Positions 1 through 5,314 of a stretch of DNA of 6,377 bases are shown here, piece by piece. The stretch covers positions 1 through 6,377 of the forward strand of contig CAZGAU010000243.1 in the NCBI GenBank assembly GCA_964523725.1. Direction: 5' to 3'. The first letter of the stretch is position 1, and every line of letters starts with the position of its first letter. This DNA is from JADJNW01 sp964523725. GTDB lineage: Bacteria > Bacteroidota > Bacteroidia > Chitinophagales > Saprospiraceae. The translations under genes were made by a program, and so were the position numbers. A model generated the notes under the pieces. That model ran no database searches. It was given only the letters and a program-made list of their open reading frames with translations, and was not told the DNA's origin.

Positions 1-153
1 GACAACTGCCACCGTTGTGACGACAGTTGCCATTGCCTTGGACAGACGCTCGGCAACTTCCAAACGAAAATATTCTACTTGTTGCTGAGCATACTGCCGG
101 GCATACTCTACGGTTTCACCAGCATTTTCTAGAATTTCTTCTGAATATTTCAT
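1..153 (-). CDS. Holin-X / YqjE-like membrane protein, 5' part only
   Basis: An open frame begins with ATG at 153 on the minus strand and runs off the left edge, giving the first 51 residues with no stop. The visible part begins MKYSEEILENAGETVEYARQ and is an amphipathic, charged helix rich in Glu, Gln and Tyr. It then turns into a Val/Thr/Ala-rich stretch (about residues 41-51) that looks like the start of a membrane segment. This layout, together with its place right after a YtxH-like gene, resembles the Phage_holin_3_6 (Actinobacterial Holin-X / YqjE) family, which are small cell proteins with two membrane helices and are not true phage lysis holins. It starts only 21 bp after the ytxH-like stop, so the two are almost certainly co-transcribed. 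The family call rests on a short N-terminus and context, so it is moderate. Confidence 0.6.
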   Translation of the reverse strand, partial: MKYSEEILENAGETVEYARQYAQQQVEYFRLEVAERLSKAMATVVTTVAVV

Positions 154-174
154 GATGGTTCAATTAACAGCATT

Positions 175-528
175 TTAGGATTTTTCAACTGCATTTTCGA
201 TATGCTTGGATGTGGCTTCCATCTTTTCTTTGGCTTTATTCGTACCTTTTTTAAAAGAGCTTTGTGCATCATCGATCATATCTTCTGCATTGCTGGAAGC
301 TCTGCTGATCTGATTTTTGGCTTTTTCAGCCATATTGTCAAACCACTCCTTGGCGCTGTCGGCCATGTCACTGAGCTTGTCTGTGACTTGCTGTGTCTGT
401 TTTTTGACTGTTTTGTCAACTTTTTTGCGCATTCTTTTACCTTTTTCAGAATTGAGGTAGTAACCTACTGCACCACCTGCCAGTAAACCTGCGCCAATAG
501 CCATCAATACTTTTGTTCTGTCTTTCAT
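175..528 (-). CDS. YtxH-like general-stress membrane-anchored protein
   Basis: This 117-residue protein has a short positively charged N-terminus, one glycine/alanine-rich membrane helix at about residues 7-25 (AIGAGLLAGGAVGYYL), and directly after it the NSEKGKRMRKK stretch typical of YtxH domain proteins (PF12732 type). The rest (about 30-117) is a highly charged, Lys/Glu/Ala-rich helical region with heptad-like spacing, so it is probably an extended cytoplasmic or periplasmic coiled coil. YtxH of Bacillus is a general-stress protein of unknown biochemical role; Bacteroidota carry many such proteins near Dps and holin-X genes. The gene starts 49 bp after the DUF1328 stop and ends 21 bp before the holin-like start, which suggests one three-gene transcript. 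No Shine-Dalgarno sequence is visible, as is usual in this phylum. Family placement is confident; function is unknown. Confidence 0.85.
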   Translation of the reverse strand: MKDRTKVLMAIGAGLLAGGAVGYYLNSEKGKRMRKKVDKTVKKQTQQVTDKLSDMADSAKEWFDNMAEKAKNQISRASSNAEDMIDDAQSSFKKGTNKAKEKMEATSKHIENAVEKS

Positions 529-577
529 AATATAATTTTATGTTTTTGGTTAATAAATAAGTTTAATATTACCACTG

Positions 578-754
578 CTATGCGTCTCTACCTCTGAATC
601 TAAATAGTCCACCAATTAAGGATAGCACTAACAAAACCAGGAAAATGCAGAAAATAATTTTTGCAATGGAAGCGGCTCCGGCGGCAATTCCACCAAATCC
701 AAGAATAGCAGCGAGTAGCGCTATCACGAGGAAAGCTACAATTAGTCTTAGCAT
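578..754 (-). CDS. DUF1328 (YtjA-like) small membrane protein
   Basis: A 58-residue frame on the minus strand starts with ATG at 754 and stops with TAG at 578. The protein has two hydrophobic helices (about residues 3-19 and 31-50) separated by the Gly/Ala-rich turn GFGGIAAGAASIAKI, and a short basic tail (FRFRGRDA). The pattern of a tiny double-helix protein with an 'AxxLGFGGIAAGAAxIAKIIF' core is the signature of the DUF1328 family (E. coli YtjA), an inner-membrane protein whose role is unknown but which is repeatedly found among stress-induced genes. It is the first gene of the minus-strand cluster with ytxH and the holin-like gene. An ECF-type promoter candidate lies about 90 bp upstream. 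Very short, but the family resemblance is clear. Confidence 0.88.
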   Translation of the reverse strand: MLRLIVAFLVIALLAAILGFGGIAAGAASIAKIIFCIFLVLLVLSLIGGLFRFRGRDA

Positions 755-791
755 AGCTTAATGTTCTTTTTTAATAATAACAAGGAGGTAA

Positions 792-817
792 TCATGGAAC
801 GAGCCCATGACATCATG
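792..817. repeat. Overlapping TCATG dyads in the DUF1328 leader
   Basis: Two overlapping inverted repeats share an arm. TCATGG (792-797) pairs with CCATGA (805-810) across seven bases, and CATGA (806-810) pairs with TCATG (813-817) across two bases. They lie between the candidate ECF promoter (846-875) and the DUF1328 start (754). They could be an operator with three half sites, or two alternative hairpins in the leader RNA. No known regulator site is recognised. Confidence 0.4.
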
Positions 818-845
818 TTTTAACTAAGCCAATTCAGCCTATATT

Positions 846-875
846 TAAAACGAAATAATAATTGTAATTGTTCAA
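846..875 (-). promoter_or_regulatory. Candidate ECF-type promoter of the DUF1328-ytxH-holin cluster
   Basis: Read on the minus strand, TTGAACA (875-869) and CGTTTTA (852-846) are separated by 16 bases. The same pair of heptamers with a 15-base spacer precedes dps. A GAAC core in the -35 and CGT or GTT in the -10 is a common form of ECF sigma promoters (for example the GGAAC/GTT type). Transcription would start near 838, giving a leader of about 85 bases before the DUF1328 ATG. The ECF sigma gene lies immediately upstream, so it is the natural candidate to use this promoter. The motif is seen; its recognition is inferred. Confidence 0.55.
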
Positions 876-897
876 CGAAGAAATGGTACAATTCCAT

Positions 898-1413
898 TTA
901 TACATGTTGCGTGCCATAATGTGCTTTAATTCTTGACTTCAGCTTCTTGCGAGCGAAGAAAATTCGGCTTTTCACAGTACCAATGGGTAAATCAAAATGA
1001 TCCGCGATTTCATTATATTGAAAACCTCTGTAAAACATCATAAATGGAAGCCGGTGATTGTCATCCAAACCATCCAGAATAAAGCGAAGATCTTGCAACA
1101 TAGCCGGTGCATCGGTCTTATCCGAGGCCATTTTATTAGATACAGCATAAGCAACATCTTCAATGGGCTGTTCGACCTGGTTGCGAGTACGTTTTTTACG
1201 ATAGTCATTAATAAAGGCGTTGCGCATGATGGTTGTCATCCAGGCTTTGAAATTAGTACCCATAGTAAAACGGTGTCGGTTAGCAAAGCCATTGGCAACC
1301 GTTTCCTGCATCAGATCTTTTGCGTCCTCTATGTTTTTGGTAAGCTTCATTGCGAAAGCAAAAAGTAAGTCATGTAATCTTTCATACCGATTATTGAATT
1401 CGATGGGCGTCAT
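898..1413 (-). CDS. ECF RNA polymerase sigma factor
   Basis: This 171-residue protein has the two-domain build of an ECF (group 4) sigma factor. Sigma-2 covers about residues 10-76: the helix DAKDLMQETVANGF (core-binding and -10 contact region) is followed by TNFKAWMTTIMRNAFINDYRKK, the typical aromatic/basic region 2.3-2.4. A variable linker spans about 77-105. Sigma-4 covers 106-162 with the -35-binding helix-turn-helix YNEIADHFDLPIGTVKSRIFFARKKLK (133-159). It directs RNA polymerase to a small stress regulon. No anti-sigma gene lies next to it: upstream is a 520-bp gap, downstream the DUF1328 gene. Control may instead be transcriptional, because a near-consensus sigma-54 promoter and activator sites lie upstream. 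Likely targets in this window are its downstream cluster and dps. The family is certain; the regulon is inferred. Confidence 0.96.
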   Translation of the reverse strand: MTPIEFNNRYERLHDLLFAFAMKLTKNIEDAKDLMQETVANGFANRHRFTMGTNFKAWMTTIMRNAFINDYRKKRTRNQVEQPIEDVAYAVSNKMASDKTDAPAMLQDLRFILDGLDDNHRLPFMMFYRGFQYNEIADHFDLPIGTVKSRIFFARKKLKSRIKAHYGTQHV

Positions 1414-1571
1414 AAGAAGCAGTGTTTTGTGTTAAGGAAATTGGGTTTTAAAAAGTCAGAAAGCGTCTTGTTAAAGAATTACATCGCCATTTCGATTTGT
1501 AGTTTTGATGTCAATTTATGTAAGCTTGTGCTTGTGTTTCCGGCTATTTAGGCTTATATTTAATCTATCTC

Positions 1572-1592
1572 TATTTCTCACAAATAGAAATA
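1572..1592 (-). repeat. Inverted repeat, possible hairpin in the sigma-factor leader
   Basis: TATTTCT (1572-1578) and AGAAATA (1586-1592) are perfect complements around a 7-base loop. If transcription starts from the sigma-54-like promoter near 1623, this hairpin would sit about 30-50 bases into a roughly 210-base leader of the ECF sigma mRNA. The stem is AT-rich and weak, so it could also be chance. Confidence 0.25.
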
Positions 1593-1633
1593 AAATACCA
1601 ACAAGAAATAATAACGTATCTGTTAAATATCAG

Positions 1634-1650
1634 TACAAGAAACGTGCCAA
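1634..1650 (-). promoter_or_regulatory. Sigma-54 (-24/-12) promoter candidate for the ECF sigma gene
   Basis: On the minus strand the sequence TTGGCACGTTTCTTGTA matches the sigma-54 consensus TGGCACG-N4-TTGC(A/T) at every fixed position except the C of the -12 GC, which is T. The GG (1648-1647) and the -12 dinucleotide are separated by the required ten bases. Transcription would start near 1623, about 210 bases before the sigma-factor ATG at 1413. Activator half sites lie about 60-100 bp upstream, the geometry expected for a sigma-54 enhancer-binding protein, and such a protein is encoded next door. Confidence 0.65.
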
Positions 1651-1684
1651 ACACATAATAACCTGACTAATAGACAGTTACGAG

Positions 1685-1720
1685 CAGGACTCATTCCTGT
1701 AAAATCCTGATATTTCAGAA
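1685..1720. promoter_or_regulatory. Candidate activator binding sites upstream of the ECF sigma promoter
   Basis: Four half sites begin exactly ten bases apart: CAGGA (1685), TCCTG (1695), TCCTGA (1705) and TCAGAA (1715). The last two form an imperfect copy (TCCTGATATTTCAGAA, 1705-1720) of the perfect palindrome at 4471-4486, and both copies share a preceding AAAA and a following AAAA. They lie upstream of the sigma-54-like promoter at 1634-1650, centred near -90 for the palindrome. They are proposed as upstream activating sites for the adjacent PAS/sigma-54 activator; this is inferred from repetition and position. Confidence 0.55.
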
Positions 1721-1830
1721 AAAGCGCGTATTTCATCATTTTTTTTCACTATCTTGTCGTCATACTTGTTTGTTCGTACATGTAATATATAATATAAATA
1801 AGTAGTCGGGCAGTTTTACAGTCGAAAGTC

Positions 1831-1852
1831 AAATTGATCTGATAATCAATTT
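1831..1852. repeat. Perfect 8-bp inverted repeat before the activator gene
   Basis: AAATTGAT (1831-1838) and ATCAATTT (1845-1852) are exact complements separated by CTGATA. It ends 81 bp before the activator ATG. It could be an operator for the activator gene or a hairpin in its leader. It is not the same sequence as the TCCTGA palindromes, although the central CTGATA echoes their half site. Confidence 0.4.
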
Positions 1853-1933
1853 CTTATAAAACATTTTATTTAAATTTAAAATTGTCTCTTTACTTACTTC
1901 TATCGCTTTAATTTAATATTTCACAAAAATTCT

Positions 1934-4438
1934 ATGGCAACAATTGCGTCTAACAATCAGCTTTTCAGGGTGTATATGGAAGCCTCGGAAATCGTTCAGC
2001 AAGGCGTAATGTGGCTTGATCAGGACGGTAATATTTTGTATGTAAACAGCCAGTTTGCGAGAGAACTCGGCTATGATCGCGAGAATTTTGGCAATAAAAC
2101 CATCTTCCAGGTCAATCCTCATACTACCTTGATGAGATGGCGCCAATTGTGGAGTGAACTGACAGAGGCAAAACAAATCACGCTCGAAACGGAGCATATC
2201 ACTGCCAAAGACACGATTTATCCGGTAAAACTGAAGGGTATTCTTATCGATGTGGACGGAGAAAAGGTTTGTTGCGGAATTGTAGAAAATCTCATGGAAT
2301 CCAACCGGTACCTGCAATTGCTCAAACTGGCGGAAGACGCTGCGCGCACCGGTAGCTGGGAATGGGATTTGGTGAAGGAAGAAGTATTATTTACGGAGGG
2401 AATGTTTCGATTGCTGGAAATCCCTGAAAAAGAGCGGCTTGCCCCGGAAGAAATCATCGAGATCAAGAAAAAACTCCTGTCTGAAAGAGAATACGAAGCC
2501 CTGCGCTCACAGCTGAGAGAAGCCGTAAAAACAGGCGAATACCTTGAAACTGAGATCAATGTGTTTCTGCCTTCTCAGGAAAAATCACAACGGTTCAATT
2601 TGCTTGCAAAACCCCTTTTCAAAGATGGGTTTACCTATAAAGTGGTAGGGCTTTTGCAGGATTTTTCCAACGTGGCCGGGCGTACGGAAGAGCTCTACCT
2701 GATGCAATTCGGCATCGAACATGCTTACAGTATGATCTACTGGGTGAATAAAGACGGGAGTTTTAAATATATCAATAAAGCGATCTGCCATAAACTCGGC
2801 TATTCTGAAAAAGAATTATTGGAAATGAATCTGTTGGATATAAAAACAGACCTCACCCCGGAAAAATGGCGCCAGCAATGGCAGGAACTGAAAGAAAAGA
2901 AAACCATTGAAATCGAACGAGCTTACCGCACCAAAGCCGGCAAGAAGATTCCTGTCCAGATTTCCCTGAATTACATCAATTTTGGCGGGAGAGAATTTTG
3001 CCTGGAATTTGCACGCGACCTCACCATCAAAAAAGACAGGGATCAGATTATCCGACTTTCCTATCATACACTCAATCAGGCGAAAGAACTGATTTATTGG
3101 CTGGATGAAAAGGGCAATTTTGTCTATTTCAACAATTCTTTTTGCGAAAAGCTGGGCTACCAAAGATCGGAAATAAAAAAGCTGAATATCCTGGATTTTT
3201 TTCCTCAAATCACGAAACAACAATTTCAGGAAACCTGGACCGCTATGCAGCAGGGGGAAGTGATCACCAACGAATCGGAAATCAAAGGCAAAGATGGCTC
3301 TACTTTTCCGGTAGAAACCAACGTTTCACTTGTTAATTTTGAAGGCAAGGAAATCGCAAGCGTCATTCTCAGAGATATCACCATCCGCAAAAAGAAGGAA
3401 AAAGAACTCAAAGAGCGCCTGGCGGAAATCGAATCACTGCGACGCCAGTTGGAAGAGGAAAATATTATTCTGAAAGAGGAAATCAAACTGGATCGTAATT
3501 TCGGAAGCATCATCAGTAAAAGCCCTCGCTACAAGCCGGTTTTGCAAAAAGTGGATCAGGTGGCCGATACCGATGCTACTGTGCTCATCACCGGTGAAAC
3601 CGGCACCGGCAAGGAATTACTGGCCAAAGCCATTCATCAGCTTAGCAACCGATCTGATCGTCCGCTCATCAAGGTCAACTGTGGCGCCCTGCCCGAAAAC
3701 CTGATCGAAAGTGAACTCTTCGGGCACGAGAAAGGGGCCTTTACCGGCGCATTTCAACGTAAAATCGGGCGTTTTGAAACCGCTCACCAGGCTACCATTT
3801 TCCTGGATGAAATCGGCGAACTTCCCCTGGATTTACAAGTAAAATTGCTCCGCGTATTGCAGGAAAAAGAATTTGAGCGGGTCGGGGGTAATGAAACCAT
3901 CCAGGTGGACGTGCGCGTGATCGCTGCCACTAATCGCAACCTGGAAAAACTGGTTCAGGAAGGAAAATTCCGGCCAGATCTATTCTACCGGCTCAATGTT
4001 TTTCCTATTGAAAACATTCCATTGCGCGAACATATGGACGACCTGCCGCTTCTAGTGCGTCATTTTATGGATAAGTACAACAAACAACTGGGCAAATCCG
4101 TCAAGGAAATTCCGCAACACATACTGCAGGAACTGATGCAATACGATTTTCCTGGCAATGTGCGCGAGCTCGAAAACATTATTGAAAGAGGCATGATTCT
4201 TACCAAGGGCGAAAAACTTCAGCTCGACTTTTCCTTCAAAAAAACGCTCATTGGAGAGGAAAAAACTTTCAGAACCATGCAGGAAATGCAAAGAGAGCAC
4301 ATCCTGGAAGCACTCAAACGTACTCAGGGCCGGGTGAGCGGCCCGCATGGCGCCGCCAAACTGCTGGGTATGAACGATAAAACGCTTACTTCCCGTATGC
4401 AAAAACTTGGAATCAATCGCATGGATTACTTGAGTTAA
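1934..4438 (+). CDS. PAS-domain sigma-54-dependent transcriptional activator (enhancer-binding protein)
   Basis: This 834-residue protein senses a signal and uses ATP to open sigma-54 promoters. Four PAS domains lie at about 8-118, 125-247, 260-367 and 376-486; the first, third and fourth are close relatives (each has a 'W-x-D/N-x-x-G-x-x-x-Y-x-N ... LGY' core), while the second (TGSWEWDL) is of a different type. A charged coiled coil (about 487-518) links to the AAA+ domain: Walker A GETGTGKE (554-561), the sigma-54 contact loop GAFTGA (601-606), Walker B TIFLDEIGEL (621-630), arginine-finger region FRPDLFYRLNVF (679-690) and PGNVRELE (740-747). A Fis-type helix-turn-helix ends the protein (about 788-828); its GPHGAAKLLGM part is FhlA-like. 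There is no receiver domain or membrane helix, so control is probably by direct cytoplasmic ligand or redox sensing. Its likely DNA sites flank the gene on both sides. All catalytic motifs are intact. Confidence 0.97.
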   Translation: MATIASNNQLFRVYMEASEIVQQGVMWLDQDGNILYVNSQFARELGYDRENFGNKTIFQVNPHTTLMRWRQLWSELTEAKQITLETEHITAKDTIYPVKLKGILIDVDGEKVCCGIVENLMESNRYLQLLKLAEDAARTGSWEWDLVKEEVLFTEGMFRLLEIPEKERLAPEEIIEIKKKLLSEREYEALRSQLREAVKTGEYLETEINVFLPSQEKSQRFNLLAKPLFKDGFTYKVVGLLQDFSNVAGRTEELYLMQFGIEHAYSMIYWVNKDGSFKYINKAICHKLGYSEKELLEMNLLDIKTDLTPEKWRQQWQELKEKKTIEIERAYRTKAGKKIPVQISLNYINFGGREFCLEFARDLTIKKDRDQIIRLSYHTLNQAKELIYWLDEKGNFVYFNNSFCEKLGYQRSEIKKLNILDFFPQITKQQFQETWTAMQQGEVITNESEIKGKDGSTFPVETNVSLVNFEGKEIASVILRDITIRKKKEKELKERLAEIESLRRQLEEENIILKEEIKLDRNFGSIISKSPRYKPVLQKVDQVADTDATVLITGETGTGKELLAKAIHQLSNRSDRPLIKVNCGALPENLIESELFGHEKGAFTGAFQRKIGRFETAHQATIFLDEIGELPLDLQVKLLRVLQEKEFERVGGNETIQVDVRVIAATNRNLEKLVQEGKFRPDLFYRLNVFPIENIPLREHMDDLPLLVRHFMDKYNKQLGKSVKEIPQHILQELMQYDFPGNVRELENIIERGMILTKGEKLQLDFSFKKTLIGEEKTFRTMQEMQREHILEALKRTQGRVSGPHGAAKLLGMNDKTLTSRMQKLGINRMDYLS

Positions 4439-4470
4439 TAAATCCATCTGAATATTATATTTCATCAAAA

Positions 4471-4486
4471 TCCTGATATATCAGGA
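4471..4486. promoter_or_regulatory. Perfect 16-bp palindrome, candidate activator site
   Basis: TCCTGATATATCAGGA is its own reverse complement and is flanked by AAAA on both sides. It lies 33 bp after the activator stop and is the perfect version of the site at 1705-1720. It is centred about 110 bp upstream of the expected start from the -24/-12-like element at 4562-4578. As RNA it would form only a 6-bp stem with no T-run after it on the plus strand, so a terminator is less likely than a protein-binding site. Confidence 0.6.
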
Positions 4487-4561
4487 AAATTCAAACTCGC
4501 TCATTGCTCTCGACTATACGTAAATACCTGTAAATCAAATGATTAAAAGCAAGAAGTTTTT

Positions 4562-4578
4562 TTGGCATACATTTGGAA
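4562..4578 (+). promoter_or_regulatory. Sigma-54-like promoter candidate for the thioredoxin-like gene
   Basis: TTGGCATACATTTGGAA has the -24 half TGGCA(T)(A) intact and a G at the correct ten-base distance from GG, but the -12 half is TGGA rather than TTGC, so two fixed bases are off. A start near 4589 would give a leader of about 88 bases. The overlapping TACATTTG (4568-4575) also matches the Bacteroidota housekeeping -7 box TAnnTTTG, although no TTTG is found at the matching upstream position. The upstream palindrome at the right distance favours sigma-54. Confidence 0.4.
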
Positions 4579-4676
4579 TGGATTTTGTAAAAAGTACATT
4601 TATTACTTCTATAATAATTTTATTGCAATACCTTACTTTACTTTCTTCTTTATAATAATATCACCAACATATAATT

Positions 4677-5018
4677 ATGGATCAAGACAATACATATAAA
4701 CAAATCTCCGGGGAAATACTTCAGCGGCTGATTGAGGAAAAAAGTTTGACCGGCGCGGTTGTTTTCTCGGCAGATTGGATGGGAGGTACAGCAGTACTCC
4801 ATCTGATGATGGAGAATTATTCCAATAGCGAATACGCATTACCCAACGCTCACCTTTATTTTATAGACTCTGACGAAGAAAGAGCCATAAGCGACGCCTT
4901 GGGCGTAAATGGTCACCTGACTACGCTCTTCTTCAAAAACGGCGATATCATCGGCAAGCAGGATGGTATCATGTCCAAGAGTTTCCTAAAAGATAAAATT
5001 GAACATTTATTACATTGA
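4677..5018 (+). CDS. Thioredoxin-fold protein lacking the active-site cysteines
   Basis: This 113-residue soluble protein follows the thioredoxin pattern along its whole length: a first helix, the strand GAVVFSADW (26-34) matching the 'VDFWAxW' strand, a second strand HLYFIDSDEE (59-68) matching 'KxDxDxx', then GVNGHLTTLFFKNGDIIGKQ (76-95) matching 'GIxxxPTLxxFKNGxxxxxx', and a C-terminal helix. The redox centre is gone: the WCGPC position reads WMGGT (34-38), the conserved cis-proline before the TL strand is replaced by HLT, and there is no cysteine anywhere. It therefore cannot act as a disulfide reductase and more likely binds a partner protein. It is preceded by a candidate sigma-54 promoter and activator site, and followed by a small membrane protein 67 bp later. 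The fold call is by pattern only. Confidence 0.72.
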   Translation: MDQDNTYKQISGEILQRLIEEKSLTGAVVFSADWMGGTAVLHLMMENYSNSEYALPNAHLYFIDSDEERAISDALGVNGHLTTLFFKNGDIIGKQDGIMSKSFLKDKIEHLLH

Positions 5019-5040
5019 GCCTTTTCCTGATAAGATAGCG

Positions 5041-5057
5041 TTATTATGATATAATAA
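5041..5057. repeat. AT-rich inverted repeat before the small membrane gene
   Basis: TTATTAT and ATAATAA are exact complements around GAT. The element lies 28 bp before the ATG at 5086 and contains TATAAT (5050-5055), so it may overlap a promoter. Its look recalls PerR/Fur-type boxes, but the 7-3-7 spacing differs from the 7-1-7 PerR box. A TCCTGATA half site (5025-5032) lies just before it. Confidence 0.3.
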
Positions 5058-5085
5058 ATTCGTCAGATTGTTAAATTTTTCTATC

Positions 5086-5280
5086 ATGGAAATCAAGAAA
5101 TTCTTCGGCGCCGTGCTGCTCATCGTGGGTGCCGCAGGGTTAACGCTGGGCACGCTGGGCATCTTCGAACAATATCAAATCGCAGACATTAACCCCTGGG
5201 CTTTTGCTATTCTTGGCGCCTTCTTCTTTATTTCAGGTATCAGCCTGGTTCGATCCATCGGCAAAACCGAAACCGACTAA
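5086..5280 (+). CDS. Small two-helix membrane protein of unknown function
   Basis: This 64-residue protein begins MEIKKFFGAVLLIVGAAGL and has two hydrophobic helices (about residues 6-27 and 41-60) joined by a short polar loop (FEQYQIADINPW), ending in a charged tail (SIGKTETD). A short basic start and hydrophilic ends suggest a hairpin in the inner membrane with both ends in the cytoplasm. I chose the ATG at 5086, because the only upstream in-frame start is a TTG in poor context and the ATG gives a clean basic N-terminus. Similar small membrane proteins are common in Bacteroidota stress regions, but I do not recognise a named family. It may share a transcript with the thioredoxin-like gene and is closed off by the terminator at 5315-5353. 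Confidence 0.75.
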   Translation: MEIKKFFGAVLLIVGAAGLTLGTLGIFEQYQIADINPWAFAILGAFFFISGISLVRSIGKTETD

Positions 5281-5314
5281 TCAAGAGCTAACAGTTCGGG
5301 TGATTACTATTTGT

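Larger units (their letters stand above)
1414..1933. other. 520-bp divergent intergenic regulatory region
   Basis: No gene was found in this AT-rich gap between the divergently read sigma-factor and activator genes. It holds, left to right, a 7-bp hairpin (1572-1592), a -24/-12 promoter reading left (1634-1650), phased TCCTG/CAGGA half sites (1685-1720) and a perfect 8-bp inverted repeat (1831-1852). A weak Bacteroidota-type housekeeping promoter for the activator may lie at TTTG 1769-1772 with TATAAATA at 1793-1800, which matches the TAnnTTTG consensus only partly. Confidence 0.6.

Noticed and set aside
202..486. Hydrophobic, Cys/Phe-rich 94-residue frame on the plus strand
   Set aside because: It is the antisense of the lysine-rich ytxH-like gene; the Phe and Leu runs are simply reversed Lys/Glu codons.
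820..897. 25-codon frame directly after the sigma-factor stop, same frame (MELYHFFVEQ...)
   Set aside because: No family resemblance, and it overlaps the candidate DUF1328 promoter. A nonsense-shortened sigma factor is unlikely because sigma-4 is complete before the stop.
997..1435. Two plus-strand frames opposite the ECF sigma gene
   Set aside because: Their translations are low-complexity shadows; the minus strand encodes a clear sigma factor.
2218..3513. Several minus-strand frames and a short plus-strand frame inside the activator gene
   Set aside because: They lie entirely within an intact 834-residue protein with all domains in one frame and show no domain of their own.
4052..4468. 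138-residue minus-strand frame at the end of the activator gene
   Set aside because: Antisense to the AAA+ C-terminal part and the helix-turn-helix; no recognisable protein features.
4471..4486. Palindrome read as a terminator of the activator gene
   Set aside because: Only a 6-bp stem with an ATAT loop and A rather than T after it on the plus strand; its near copy upstream of the ECF sigma gene favours a protein site.
5068..5088. TTG start giving a six-residue longer small membrane protein
   Set aside because: The ATG at 5086 gives a basic start followed directly by the helix; the TTG lies in AT-rich non-coding sequence without a ribosome site.
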